From Arthrobotrys musiformis (taxonomy: Eukaryota; Ascomycota; Orbiliomycetes; Orbiliales; Orbiliaceae): a stretch of DNA of 64,000 bases. Positions 1 to 11,834 of the stretch are shown here, in pieces; position 1 is the first letter of the stretch; each line of letters begins with the position of its first letter. A model generated the notes under the pieces. That model was not told the origin of the DNA. It made no database searches and worked only from the letters and a program-made list of their open reading frames with translations. The stretch spans positions 1,178,001-1,242,000 of the forward strand of contig JAVHJL010000005.1 in the NCBI GenBank assembly GCA_036971715.1, written 5' to 3'. Position numbers and translations under genes: made by a program.

Positions 1-65
1 CCCAATTCTCCTCCAAAGTCGCTTAAAGAGACGCAAGTCATCTTAAAAACCCCACACCAGCCAAA

Positions 66-401
66 ATGTGCTTCTACGAGCAAAACGTTTTCCGAGACTG
101 CCACTGCTTCAAGTGGGGCCGTTTCAGACAGCACTGTGCCAAGGAGTACCGAACTGGCGAAACCTGCGGTATGAAACTCATTTATGAGGCAGTGCCCAAA
201 GCAGGCAAATGCGCCATCTGCAACAGAATCGATGTCGCAACCAGGAAACTCGTCGCCTCCAAGGAAAAAGTTGGACGCTGGTTAGCCGAAGGGCGAAACC
301 CGGTCTCCACCGAAAACGAGCAAACAAACATCCAGATCTACCAAAACGAGATCATGGAGCTCAATGCGCAAAAGGCGGCTAAACTCAGGAGCATCGGCTG
401 A
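66..401 (+). CDS. small Cys-rich fungal protein of unknown function
   Basis: An uninterrupted 111-residue frame starts at an ATG in a good fungal context (ccaaaATG) and ends at TGA. The first 60 residues carry six Cys and several His: MCFYEQN, DCHCFKWG, RQHCAKEYRTGETCG and KCAICNRID. A CxxC pair and a GETCG turn suggest a small metal-binding or disulfide-stapled fold. The last 50 residues are Lys/Arg/Glu-rich and probably helical. There is no signal peptide or membrane segment, so it is likely cytosolic or nuclear. The overall pattern (MC.YEQ....C....W......C..E.RTGE.CG.K) is what I recall of a small uncharacterised protein common in Pezizomycotina; I know of no assigned function. Its promoter is largely outside the window, and an upstream exon cannot be excluded. 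Confidence 0.75.
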   Translation: MCFYEQNVFRDCHCFKWGRFRQHCAKEYRTGETCGMKLIYEAVPKAGKCAICNRIDVATRKLVASKEKVGRWLAEGRNPVSTENEQTNIQIYQNEIMELNAQKAAKLRSIG

Positions 402-3167
402 AAAACGATGCGTTGTGAAGCGCTCAGGGCTCCGTTTGGCGTTCTGTTTTTCTCCCAATTCAGCAAAAAAATTTTCACACCCGCAAAAACCGCCGAGTCA
501 ACAGACCGGTGAACGATGACGAATTTCCTTTGTCGATGCATTTCATTTGCCTGTCTGCCATTCTCCTTAACGCACACTACCTTTTGTCTCCTGTCGAGTT
601 TTATTTAGCGTCGAGTTGGGAAAGAAAAATCATGTTTCCTTTTTGTCGGATTTCTTTTCGCGGTTATTTCCCGTATCTTTCAGCTCTGCGTAAACACAGT
701 GAGGCTGTGGCACTGCTGAGGGTTCGGAGGTTCGAGCTGGCGACTGGACTGTTCGACCAGCCGGGGGGAGGAGAAGCACGGCGCTTGATAAGAAATTGCC
801 TGGTCCCTTTTTAGTATTTTCTTTTATGAATTGTTTCCTGGCTTTTTGTATATATTTGATTTTAATGACAAAACCGTTCATGACCTCAAGCGGCTTCAGC
901 CGTCCAGAACACTAAGGTAGTTGGGTGACAAGGTGGTGAGAAAATTTAGACGCCGGAAGTCTTGCGCTGCTTTTAAAAATAGAGCTGGCCTAGGCAACCA
1001 GAGGGGAAGCAGGAGCCGCCGGGTCAAACAGAGCCCCTAAGGAATAATGATGAAGACGTAGAACCATTCTGTGAGTGATAAATAAGTCGTAGTCCGTAAA
1101 GCGATCGAGCGAAACAGCTGTTGTGCTGATTTTCTGTGGTGCTGAAGAGGTCGGGAGAAGTGAGGGGAAAGTTGGAAGGGAAAACAGATGGGAGTTGGCG
1201 ATCGAGAGGAAGAAATTTGGGTGCCAAGCCTTTTGCAGCTTGGGCAGTCCTTTCTACGTGGACCGACGGGACACCTGGACAACTTTAGTCAGGTAAGAAG
1301 CGAGGACCTTCGATAGGTGGGAGGGAGTGGGAGCAGGGTTAATCCCGCCCGCTGCCTGCTCCCTTTCGTAGTTTTCGTGCCCTCCCGTCTGTAATGTACC
1401 GCCATCATCGAGGCTAAGTTAATTTCGCCCAAGTTTACCTTATCTGCATCAAGCAGTCAAGACGAAAAAAAAAAAAATTTGGGGTTTGAGGTTGCATGCA
1501 CTGCCAACACAAACCGCAAAAACCACCCACTACGGTTCGTATCTCGGCAGTATGGTCGATCGTTGGTGAAAAAACTCGTCAGTGCCAGATACTTAGTTCG
1601 AAGAAAGGTGGGTAGGTCCTTTTTAAGTATGATGTCGTCCAGCTAAAGTTTTTGGTCCAGTTTCCCGAGTTAGTGGGGTGTGTTCCTAAATTTAAGATCA
1701 TGAGAAATTTTATTGGCGAGGCCCTCTCGTCCAACCGATGGCCTTCTCCGCTTCCGCATAATCTCGTCGAAGACCACATCCACCCAATAGAATCGAGGAA
1801 AAGCCATTCCGAATTTTTTCAAAACAAAATAAACACCGAAAAATGGTCATGAGAGACAACATTTCCAACCGCCTCTTGCCTCTGTCCTCCCTCTCCCTTT
1901 GTTTTTTTGCTCTGATGGGTATCGATAATTGTATTGGAAGCATGGGTTGCAATTGAACCTGCAAGGCTGGAGTTTAGTAAAGTCCGGGTGGTACTTTCCC
2001 AATTATCCCCAACCCGGTTACCACTTTTTTGAGGAATGCAAGAGTCTAGGGGTTTGTGGCAACTTCGATTCCTCAAGTTTGGATATGTGGCCCGAGTGAG
2101 TTCAAATCCCTCGAGTTGGTACCAAATCATATGCCCATGACCCTTTCAGATTACATAATAAGAAGGTGCACCTCGATAAACTTGGTAAACCAACCGCAGC
2201 CCCGCTCCTTGAAATCGACAGATCGATTCCACGAGATGCCGGTCCGAAATTTAGGGCCTTTCTGGTAACCCCCCTTCCCACCCCCGCTCTCCACTCTCCC
2301 CCGCCAACGCCTTAACCCTTAGCCGATTATGGGGTGGTCGGAACTCCTCTGCATGGTGCCATGGATATTTTAGATACCAGGCCCTGGAACCCTATATTGT
2401 GTTCCGAATTTCCCCGAAAACTATCAGAGTAGCAACCCGAAGCTTAAAAAGTATCCCAACTTGGGGAGATTTTCGAAGAATAGTACTCAAGGTAGTACCC
2501 AAAGGACTACTTACCTATTCAGAATCAGAGGTATCTCCTTTAGATAGTAGGACATTACAGGGAGTGCCAATGCCTTGGAATGTCCGAGCCCCGGTGAATT
2601 CATATGTTGTAACTATGAGTTCACATGGCCACAAACTGGTTGTGTATCAGTTGCGAGGAAGAAAAAGCGTTGGGATGTCGTCCTTAATGTTGGATCATCA
2701 TGATGGTTACACAGGCTTCGAGGAGAATTCCAAGAGCCCAAAAAATTCCAACAGAAGCCCCGCGTTGTCCATAATACGCTGCTTATCCCTGAGCTGCCCT
2801 CCACAGTCTAGACTAACACAAGATTAGCCTCAACTGCGAGAAGTTGGATGGGGTTTTGAGAGCCCTCTCGTATCTTGACGATGCCTAAGAGGCTCTCCAA
2901 GACAGCTTATTGCTATGAAGCCCGATCTAAGAACGACTGTTATCTGGTATTCCAAGAGACGCATCCCTTCCCCTATGGTAACCCCTACGCAGGAATTACT
3001 TTTTTCGCTCGTTCCGTAAGGGCTAGAGTCAAATAAGTCTATCTAGAAAGCTCATTAGTATTCACAGCCCCTCAGTTGTCTAAACCGAACCACTTACAAT
3101 TTATATTTACAATCCATACTGCCCGCACCCTCCCTATATACAATCAAGATCAACATACCAAACAGTA
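402..3167. other. gene-free interval
   Basis: No frame here has the codon pattern, splice sites or recognisable motifs of a gene. The longest open stretch (2399-2827, plus) begins in non-coding-looking sequence and matches no family I know. A 13-A run lies at about 1466-1478. No terminal repeats, transposase motifs or tRNA boxes were found. It may contain the 3' region of the small Cys-rich gene, but nothing else can be supported. Confidence 0.5.
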
Positions 3168-4530
3168 TCACAGCTTAACACCAGTGTGAATAGCAGCAAC
3201 TCCAAAGGTAAGATCCTGCCATCCCTTCCCAGCAAGCTGGAACCCAGCATCACGAATCATACCCGCAAAGTCCTTCTGGCTCGGGAACTAGAGCTCAGCA
3301 GTTAGTAAGTAGTAATACCCAAACGGTAGGAAACATAGTACGGACCTTCACGATACTCTCGACCAAGTATTGATAGCTGTCCCGGTCACCAGCAATCAGC
3401 TGGCCCATCATCGGGATCACACTGAAGCTGTAACGACGGTAAATCTGATCCAAGACGAAGTTGTCGACCTTCGAGAACTCGAGGCAGGAGAAGACACCGC
3501 CTTTCTTAAGGACTCGGTGGGCTGTCGATAGTGCCTTCTCTTTGTTTGTGAAACTGGTGATAGTCAGTAGAGTTCTCGAAACGTTCGATAGAAACAAAAG
3601 ATATTAAAAAGAACAAGAGGGACCCGAGTGCTTGTTTTTGTTTTCAAAGGGTCAAAGTGCCAGCGAATGAACCATGGTCCGTGGGCTCCAAGTCCACGGG
3701 CGGTGTAAACCAGCCACCGCAAAGCTGTAAACTTACTTCCTGATACCAAACGCAATCGTAAGAAGATCTATCGAATTATCCGGAATTGCATCCAGTGTTT
3801 CACTATACTCAGCATAATGTTAGAGCAGCCGCCTCAACACCATATCCGGGAATCGCATAAAACCCATACCCGTTCTGCACAAGAAAGGATATAGGAGCGT
3901 CTAATGCCCACGAGTCAGTATACACCGTAGACCCTCATATACCAATAGACTCGATTCCATACCCTCTCCTTCAGTCCTATACCCTAGCGCATGTGCCCTC
4001 TTCATCCCCTCCCTCAGCATCTCCTCATTGATATCCGCAACCTTAACCCTCGTCTCTGGATCCCCATTAACAGTCCTAGCATGCTCCAACATCCTAAAAG
4101 CGATATCCCCTGTACCACCAGCAAGGTCCAGGATAGTCATAGGCTCAGAGAAGATACTCTTCTTCCCTGGGTTTAATTGCTTAACAAATTGGTCTTTCCA
4201 TATCCTGTGGATACCGAAGGACATGACGTCGTTCATCGTATCGTAGTTTTTAGCGACGGAGTCGAAAACCTCTCGAACTGTAACATTACATGTATATGTT
4301 AGTAAGAACCCCCAGATAGCAAGGAAATTTTAAATTTTTAAATCGTTACCTTTCGACTCCTTCAACGACTCCGCTACATTTTGAAACCCAAAGTGCGTTG
4401 TCGGCTCCTCGGCCTTTTGGTCTTGAAGCCGCACACTCGAACCCGAGAAGCATCGTGATTGCTGCTGTAACAGAGCGCTAGCCCGGGTGGGCCGAAGCCT
4501 TAAAACCCTTCCTGCTCCCCTTAAATTCAT
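3168..4530 (-). CDS. COQ5: COQ5, mitochondrial 2-methoxy-6-polyprenyl-1,4-benzoquinol C-methyltransferase
   Basis: This enzyme makes the SAM-dependent C-methylation in ubiquinone synthesis, on the matrix face of the inner membrane in the CoQ synthome. Six exons keep frame: 4350-4530, 3933-4277, 3870-3900, 3737-3802, 3346-3553 and 3168-3287 (316 aa). The N-terminus (MNLRGAGRVLRLRPTRAS) is a typical Arg-rich, acid-free presequence. Next come FDSVAKNYDTMNDVMSFGIH, the SAM motif ILDLAGGTGDIAF, PDNSIDLLTIAFGIRN and FTNKEKAL, all hallmarks of the UbiE/COQ5 family. It ends in AAIHTGVKL. Exon 3 is only 31 nt; skipping it would break the frame. Length matches fungal Coq5. It is transcribed away from the WW/FF gene across a 283-bp shared promoter. 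Splice sites are my reconstruction from frame and family conservation. Confidence 0.93.
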
Positions 4531-4813
4531 CCCTTCTTCGACCGAAAGAACCTGCTACCGAACCCCGAGGAATCCCGCTGACGATCTGTTGTAAGAAAAA
4601 CGTGGGCAACAAGGTCGTAGTTGTGAATTGGTAACAGCCGAAAGATCGGGACCAAGAAAAGTTGAAATTCTCATATGTCCATTTGCGTCACGCCAAACCC
4701 ACACCACAACCATCCTTCCTTCAACCTCATCGCGTCAACCTCATCCCAACCATCCGCCTCCCGCCGACACATACACCCCCCCGGAAGCCACCCAATCGGA
4801 CTGTATAGGAATA
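4531..4813. promoter_or_regulatory. shared divergent promoter, COQ5 / WW-FF gene
   Basis: These 283 bp separate the two start codons, so both 5' UTRs and both promoters must lie here. The plus strand is C/A-rich close to the right-hand gene. No clear TATA box is visible on either strand. Confidence 0.5.
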
Positions 4814-6654
4814 ATGTCATCCAAATATCCTCCTCCGCCTTTACCGAAGGGTTGGACGGAACATCGCGCTCCAACTGGTACGTGTCTTAGCATGCAAGCT
4901 TCCTTCACCCCAACGGTTCCCATACCAAACCATATCTAACAAACCCAATTTACTCATCCAGAACTTCTCGCGCACTAGGCCACAATTACTACTATCATGC
5001 TGAATCCAAAACATCTACCTACACGCGACCAGTTGACCCAGCGCACCAACCGGCGCCTCAACTCCCACCGCCCCAAGATGCACCTCAAACCTTCCATCAG
5101 CAACAGTACCAGCAGCACCAGCACCAGCAACAGTACCAGCCCCATCACCAGCCAAACCAATTCAACTTCAACCCCCAACAATACCCCCACGTAAACCAAT
5201 CCCAATTCCACCCACCCCGCCGTCCCCGTCCCCAAGAAAAACCCGACAAACCCAAAACCAAACGCCCAATCCCCAACGCCTCACCATGGCTCTTCGTCAC
5301 CACAAAAAAGGGAAACACCTTCGTCCACAACCCTGAAACCAAGGAATCCCTCTGGGATGCCCCAGAATCTCTGAAATCCGCCATCGAATCCCTCGAGAAA
5401 CTATCTTTGGGCGAGGAGCGCGAACGTGAACGTATCCGTCGCCGACAAGCCGCCCTAGAACGCCAGAGACTCGAGCAGGAAGAAGCGATCGCGAATCAGG
5501 AAGAAGAATACGAGTATGATGAGGAATACTACGAACCCTCTGAAGAAGGAGGAGAAGGGAACGAAGGAGCTGCCACCCATAACCTGAAGCGCCAAGCTTC
5601 AGCTCCAGCAGAAGGTGAAGAAGGGGACTACTACGACGACGAAGACTTCGACGAAGAGCATGACGAAAAGCGGTTGCGAATTGAAGCCGGAGGGCCGGTG
5701 GAATTCACGGAAGACGATATAGCCTGGCAACTCGGCGATATCGCAGCACAATACGGCTTAGGCGAAGAGGATATGGGAGAAACCGACGAATTGGCACCGG
5801 AAGATGGTGTGTTGCTATTCAAGGACCTCTTGAACGATCTAAACGTCAATCCGTACAGCACGTGGGACAGCGAATTGCCAAGACTAGTGGAAGATGGGCG
5901 GTACACCGCCCTTCCAACTACTAAGATGCGAAAGCAGGTCTTTGGGGATTGGTGCCAGGAGCGTATTGCCAGCATAAAGAAGGAGAAGGAGAAGGAGGTT
6001 AAGAAAGATCCAAGGGTTGCATATTTGGCTTTTCTCGAAGCGAATGCAACTCCAAAGCTCTATTGGCCGGAATTCAAACGGAAGTTTAAGAAAGACGCGG
6101 CGATGAAGGATGTTAAAGTGACGGATAAAGTCAGGGAAACTTATTATCGAGACTACCTTAGTCGTAAGTATTTCCCCTCTTCTAACGAGTGGAAGACAGT
6201 GCGTTAACAAAACATAGGGATTAAAACAAGCGTGGAGACAAGAGAGAACGATCTTAAGAAATATCTCAAGACCGTCAAAGATCTAAAGCGGGGATCAACT
6301 CTCGACAACCTCCCTCCCTCGGTGGAGTGCGATATCAGATACGTCGTTGTGCCAAATGACAGGAGAGAATCAATAGTAGAAGGTCACATAAGAAGCCTAC
6401 CAGAAGATGCAGGCGAGAGTACCTCATCAAACGATACCCTCGAAAGGCAGAGAAGAGCTCTCGAAGATCGCGAAGCCGCGGTTCGGAGAGAACGGTTTTA
6501 CAACGAGAAGGATATCGCAAGGGGCAAGGAAGCGCTCAGAGAAACCGAGATGGAGATCAAACGGGCCATGAATGTTGGCAAAGAGGGATTGCTGGGTCAT
6601 CTGGAGCCCGCGAAGGAGAAAGAGAAAGAGGAGGAAGGCGGTAATCCGTCTTGA
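4814..6654 (+). CDS. URN1: WW- and FF-domain protein, Urn1/Dre4/TCERG1-like splicing-associated factor
   Basis: Three exons (4814-4877, 4979-6163, 6218-6654) give a 561-aa protein. The first WW domain (PPPPLPKGWTEHRAPTG then HNYYYHAESKTSTYTRP) is split by intron 1. A Gln/His/Pro-rich linker follows, then a second WW-like domain (PWLFVTTKKGNTFVHNP, ESLWDAP). A strongly acidic D/E/Y segment comes next. An FF domain spans roughly residues 260-330 (FKDLLNDLNVNPYSTWDSEL), and a second FF-like stretch (DPRVAYLAFLEANATPKLYW) lies before intron 2. The tail is a Lys/Glu coiled coil. WW+FF proteins of this size (yeast Urn1, fission yeast Dre4, animal TCERG1) bind Pro-rich splicing factors and the Pol II CTD and act in the nucleus. 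Prp40 is the alternative, but it has more FF repeats. Confidence 0.82.
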
Positions 6655-6927
6655 ATTTTAGTTCATAGATTGTATAATAGAAATACTTGGAGAATATACC
6701 CTCGAATCCATCAATGCACAGCTATGACCTTACGTCGTCTCAATCAGATTTTACCTTCCCATTGTCTCTCGCTACCAGGCCACATGGGTGAGATTTCCCT
6801 CATATTTCCTATTCTAGATTCTGTCTTGAAGGCCAAGGTCGCCCATAAAAACCACCTCGCCAACACATCTTCCCAAACAATTACAACCTCCATCATCCAT
6901 CACACATAATATATCCATCTTCCACCA

Positions 6928-7458
6928 ATGGCGCAGGGAACAAAAAAGCTCACGAAGCCAACAACTTCAAAGAGGTATACCCCCTTTCCTTTCCCCTAAG
7001 TCACGTTTCCAAACCCTGTCTGTCTTGCTGTGCTCAGCAAGCAACAAATGTCGCGATTTTCAAATCAAGTTTTTTTTTTTTTTTCTTGCGCAAAAAAAAT
7101 AGAAAGGACTAACAAATATGCATAATGCAACATGAAAATTTTACAGCGGCAGACCACAAGCCCTCGGTCCGCGCAAGGGTAACAGGGTAATCGCGCCCAA
7201 GAAGCAGATTTTGATCAAGCAGAATGCGATAAAGAAGGTTCGTATAAGCATTTCCCCTCTAGTTTCTCTTCCCCGGTCTCAAAACTGAGATGTTCCTCGC
7301 TTTGACCGTGGCGAAACGAAAAAGAAGTTTTTGCTAAAGAATTTTTGGGGATATAGAAGCACTCCGGCGGTCTCACGGCCAAGACTGAAAGAAACCTGGC
7401 TGAGAAGGCGGGACATTTGGAGCTCTTGCCCGGTGGGAAGAAGGATAAGAAGAAATAA
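6928..7458 (+). CDS. small basic DUF2462/UPF0390-family protein
   Basis: Three small exons (6928-6974, 7147-7237, 7357-7458) give 79 residues and keep frame exactly. The protein starts MAQGTKKLTKPTTSK, has a central GPRKGNRVIAPKKQILIKQ and ends KTERNLAEKAGHLELLPGG followed by a Lys-rich tail. The MAQG start, the IAPKK motif and the GHLELL ending match the family that includes vertebrate Leydig cell tumour 10-kDa protein homologue and its fungal counterparts. The family is likely nuclear/nucleolar because of its basic charge; its biochemical role is not known to me. Intron 1 (172 nt) has a 16-T run; intron 2 is 119 nt with a non-classical GTTCGT donor. Confidence 0.8.
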
Positions 7459-7872
7459 AATTTCTGGATGCATAAATTAAATCTGTGTATGGCTTTGGGA
7501 TATCATCAGGTGGGATTTGTACGATAGGTGATAGAAGAGAAGGGTTTCCGGACTGAGCGCTGGTGTTTTGGTGTATCGTTTCTTTACCAATATAATCACT
7601 TGGAAATCGATAGATAATATGGGTTTTATTAAGTTTTATCACTGTCGGTGCCTAAAAGGTGGTAACTTTTACAAAACTGTTCTGCTGGTATCAAATGCTA
7701 GTCTCGAGGCCAGAGTGTGTGCTTGATCAAATGTGAAAACTCAGCACCCGTCTTGTTCCCAGACTAATATAATGTGAAAATATCATAAATCCAGTTGCAC
7801 ACCCAGATTATCTCGTAAACCAAATGCTACTGTGTCTGCACCCAGACGTCAGAGGACGGTTAAATCCAATCT
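7459..7872. other. short spacer between convergent genes
   Basis: This stretch joins the 3' ends of the DUF2462 gene (+) and the aminotransferase (-). It is AT-rich and should hold both poly(A) regions. No gene or repeat is visible. Confidence 0.5.
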
Positions 7873-9464
7873 TCACTTCTGCTCCCTCATAACCTCCCCT
7901 AAAATCTTGATCCCCCTTTCAATATCCCCCTCCTCCAAATACGACACCGACAACCTCAAACACCTCTCCCCCCACCCCATAAAATTCCCCTCCCCAACCC
8001 CCTTTACAACTGGAACTTCAAACCCATCCCCGCCACCAACCTTAACCCCCCTCCCCTCTGCCACCTTCGCAACCTCTCTAGCATCATACCCTTCCGGCAA
8101 CTTCACCCAAACAAAGTACCCCCCTTCGCCACCCTGCACCTCCGTCCCTTCCGGCCAATACTTTTTTATCAACGAGACCAAAAAGTTAGCACGGCTACCA
8201 TACGCCGCGCAAAGCTTTGCTATCACAGCATCTATAACCCTCTCCCCCCCATCCTCAATCAACAACCGATGAATCAAAGTACTGGACAAATGACACGGCG
8301 TCCCACCGCTATGATTAGCCCCACTCATCCCCATCGCCCGCGCAAGAACAGTACTAGCCGACTCAACCCAACCACATCTAACCCCCGGTCCCAAAATCTT
8401 GGAAAAAGTACAATTGGACAACGTATGTCCCTTCTCACCCTCCCCAACACCCAATTCTCGGTCTATGTCGACTAGTCTTTTTATATGTGATGGTGGGGAG
8501 TTGTAGTCTAGGAAATCGTAGACGTCGTCGGTGATTAGGAGGATATCGTGGTCTCTTGCTAGTTTTACCAGTTTTTGGCGGGAGGAGAGGGAGAGGGTTG
8601 TTCCTGTTGGGTTTGAGAAGGTGGGGACGCCGTAGAGGACGTAGCGGTAGAGTGGTTTTGGGATTGTGGATTTTAGAGGGGCGGTGGCGGATTCCACGTC
8701 TGCCGAGGATGGGGGTGAGGAGTCAAGGTGGGAGATTAGAGAGGGGAAATCGAGGGAGGTGCCGCAGGAGGTTAGTGATATTGCGGTTAAGATGTTTGAG
8801 AAGCCGGCGTCTTTTTCTCACTTAGTTATTTTCTGGTTTGGAGAAGTTGGTTTTAAATTGAGGGAGGGGTTACCTTGGAAGATGGGACATGCGAGGAAGT
8901 ATACTGGTGTCAGGATGAATGCGCGACGGGTATAACCGCCTATAGGATTCGTGAATAACTCCAGCGCCTTCGAAAGACCGTTTGAAGCGCCTGAGGTGAG
9001 GTTTATCATCTCTGGGTCCGTCGGGGTGGTCACGCCGTACCGGGCTGCAGACCAGATCCCGATTTCGCGGCGGAAGGAGATGTTTCCTACTACTCTCGCC
9101 ATTAGAATCATCTTTACTCTAAAATATAATCTTACGGGGTTATATAATTTATATAATATAATGGATGCATACAGTCAGGCCCATAATGCAACGGATGTCT
9201 ATCCTCCTCGTAAGAATCCTGTGGTAAATCCGGACTCCCCAGCACCGCATTCGCAGCAGCGAGCATTTCAGATGTTGCGAGGAGGGAAGTGGAGGGGTGA
9301 CCTCGCATGAAGTCGGCATGTATCGAGGCCGACTTCCTCTCTCCGGGTAGAGCCATTGTTACAGATCTTTTGAAGCTTCTCGGAAAGATGGTGGTATGGG
9401 TTTTGATAACGCCCGGGAATATGTTTCTGGAGACTTTGTGGATGTTACAGAGGAGGGGGGTCAT
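7873..9464 (-). CDS. class I/II PLP-dependent aminotransferase (YER152C / 2-aminoadipate aminotransferase-like)
   Basis: Exons 9173-9464, 8874-9089 and 7873-8810 give 481 aa. The fold-type I hallmarks are present: DFMRGHPSTSLL and LHYGPD near the N-terminus, INLTSGASNGL, GYTRRAFILTPVYFLAC, the PLP-binding Asn in TFSNPTG (about residue 236), the Asp pair in LITDDVYDFLDY (264/265) and the Schiff-base Lys in CTFSKILGPGVRCGW (about 307). The arrangement is that of fungal aromatic/aminoadipate transaminases; the substrate cannot be told from sequence. The first 37 residues (MTPLLCNIHKVSRNIFPGV... before MALPGERK) are basic and acid-free, so the long form may be mitochondrial and the internal Met a cytosolic start. 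Intron 2 ends in AAAAAG rather than a C/TAG. The coding strand switches from C-rich (8480-8800) to G-rich (7900-8470). Confidence 0.87.
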
Positions 9465-10019
9465 GGATTGTGATATATTGTTTTCGGGGGGGTTATGTTA
9501 CCGTTCATGGTCCCCAGCCTTCCTGATGTGGTTGTACGAATGACGAAAGGCGGTTTCGACAGAAGCATCGAATCCCCGGCCTTGACCAGTCAACTAGTTC
9601 TCCATGTAGGCGCATGCATTGGAGATGAATCAACTCGATAATTACAATGGATATACATGGCTAAATTTGAACTCAGAGTGTACAACGACACCCGCATCCA
9701 AACCTATCAAATTCCAAATCCAGGAAACTCTCGACTCCACCTGCCCCTCTTTACAATACCACCATATCAAAATAGGACCACGAAGTTGCTCGCACATTGG
9801 CGGCGTCGACAATTTCCAACAACAGACAACACAAACCGCGCTAGTTCCTCACGCTTCCAGAACGAACTCCATTCGGTCGTTTTATATCGGCTTATAAATG
9901 TAAATAGATCTACGTAAATAAACCCCTCGTAACCAAAACCGCAAACTTCCGCCAATACGAACCTCTAAATCACCGTAAGCAGATATCTCATATTCATCGA
10001 CATCAATACCAAAGCCACA
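9465..10019. promoter_or_regulatory. shared divergent promoter, aminotransferase / DNA glycosylase
   Basis: These 555 bp lie between two start codons pointing away from each other. The half next to the glycosylase is A/C-rich. No convincing TATA box or named binding site is seen. Confidence 0.4.
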
Positions 10020-11834
10020 ATGTCGACCCGCCAACTACGCTCCGCCGCAAAGCCGGCGCCGAAGTCTATGGTAACTACAACATCACCGAACACCAATAAA
10101 TCCAAACGAAAAGAACCCCCATCTACAATCCCCCCCCTAGACCCTAAAGATAATAACAAAAATAATAATACCAAAAAGAAGAAACCCCTCCCCCCCTTCA
10201 AAACCTCCCCCTTCCCCTCCCACCCCTTCCCCACCCCCACACAATGCCACGAAGTCCACTCCCTCCTCACCGCCGCCCACGGCCCCGCCATCCGCCCGGA
10301 CACCCTAACAGCCTCAACCCTCCACGCCGGCTGCGGCGAAGTCCCATCGGTCCTAGACTCCCTCCTCCGCACAGTCCTCTCCGCCAACACCTCACACCAA
10401 AACTCAACCCGAGCATTCCACGGCCTGATAAAACGGTACGGTCACGATCCCGTCCACGGTGGTGTAAACTGGTCTTCCGTGCGTAAAAGCGATGTGAAGG
10501 AACTATATAAAGCCATCGAAAAGGGGGGACTGGCAAATATCAAAAGTAAAGCTATCAAGGGGATTTTGGAGGAGGTTTATGAAGATTGTAGGAAGAGGAA
10601 TGGGGGTGCGGAGGGTTGGGATGGGGAGATTAGTTTGGATTATTTGCATGAGGTGGGGGATGAAGAGGTTATGCGGAGGTTGATGGGGTTTAAGGGGGTG
10701 GGGGTTAAGACTGCTACTTGTGTGCTTATGTTTTGTGAGTTTGATCCTCTCTTCTACGTCTGGTGGCTGATATTGTTTCATTCCAATGTTTATCTTTATT
10801 TTGAAGGCCTTTGTGTGAATTCTTGGATTTGTCGCATGATATAATTATATTGATGCGAGATTGTCATCCGCCGAATGATGAAGGTCAGTTGAACTGACTC
10901 CAAAAATGACCACCAGGCCTCCGCAGATCCGCCTTCCCGGTGGACACCCACGTCTTCCGCATCTCAAAACTCCTCGGCTGGGTCCCCACACCCGGCCACC
11001 AACGAGAACTCATGTCTCAACAGTCCAAAATAGCGCCTTTAGAACTCTCCGAAGACGACGATGTAATAGAAAAAGAAGATATCAAAACCGGTCAGGTAGA
11101 TAATACCAACCGCGTGGACGGTAAGACATCACCCTCGGGAGCGGGACGATCTGATCGGAATGGGAATAAGCGACCCGCGAAGCTTGAGAGTAGCAAAAAG
11201 AGGGAAGTCAGGGTTACACGAGATACGACTTTTTTGCATTTGGATGCTAGGGTGCCGGATGAGTTGAAGTATGGGCTGCATCAGTTGATGATTCGGCGTG
11301 AGTATTCCCTTTTCACATTCTTGTTTTAAGAGAAGAAGCAAAAACGACAAATTATATACAAGCTTATGGATTTTTGGGGGAAGTGGAATGTTGACAATGG
11401 TGAAATGAAATATAGACGGCCGGTACTGCCCGACCTGCAACGCAGCGGGCGGTCGAAAACACGGCATCGGACAGGACGGAAAACAACTGATCGCAACCAA
11501 AAAAAGCGTGATAGTAAAAGAAGAAAAGGAGGACGGGACATTCGAAGAAAGCACGGTTGAGGTGGTCATAAAAGAAGAACCCGCTGATTCAGATGACGAT
11601 ATCGGTCTCCCAGCGCTCCTGCAGAAGCGAGAGCTGCAGCAGGATGCAGGTGATAGCTATGACGGTGCAAAGATCAAGATCGAAGATATTGATCCAGATG
11701 GGTTAGCGAGCGAATTAAAAGGGAAGCCGTATGTTCCGATTGATGCTGCGGGCGGGACTGGGGAGAAGACAGGGGGCAACCCGGACGGGAGCTGCATTTT
11801 GGGAGAGCTGGTTTCGTGGGAGCGATTGGTGTAG
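10020..11834 (+). CDS. HhH-GPD superfamily DNA glycosylase (endonuclease III-like) with extended C-terminus
   Basis: Exons 10020-10734, 10917-11297 and 11416-11834 give 504 aa. A basic disordered N-terminus (about 70 residues, Lys/Asn/Pro) resembles a nuclear signal. The fold then starts: LLRTVLSANTSHQNSTRAF, the helix-hairpin-helix MGFKGVGVKTATCVLMFC with catalytic Lys230, and FPVDTHVFRISKLLGW with catalytic Asp248. Both residues are intact and 18 apart, as in EndoIII (K120/D138), so a bifunctional base-excision enzyme is expected. About 75 charged residues are inserted between that point and the last core helix (DARVPDELKYGLHQLMIRHG). The iron-sulfur loop is degenerate: HGRYCPTC carries only two of the usual four closely spaced Cys. 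A 130-residue acidic/Lys tail follows. It resembles plant DEMETER-type and fungal HhH-GPD proteins more than Ntg1. The substrate is unknown. Confidence 0.85.

Noticed and set aside
2399..2827. 142-codon open frame in the left gene-free interval
   Set aside because: No recognisable motif, no promoter-like leader, composition like the surrounding non-coding DNA.
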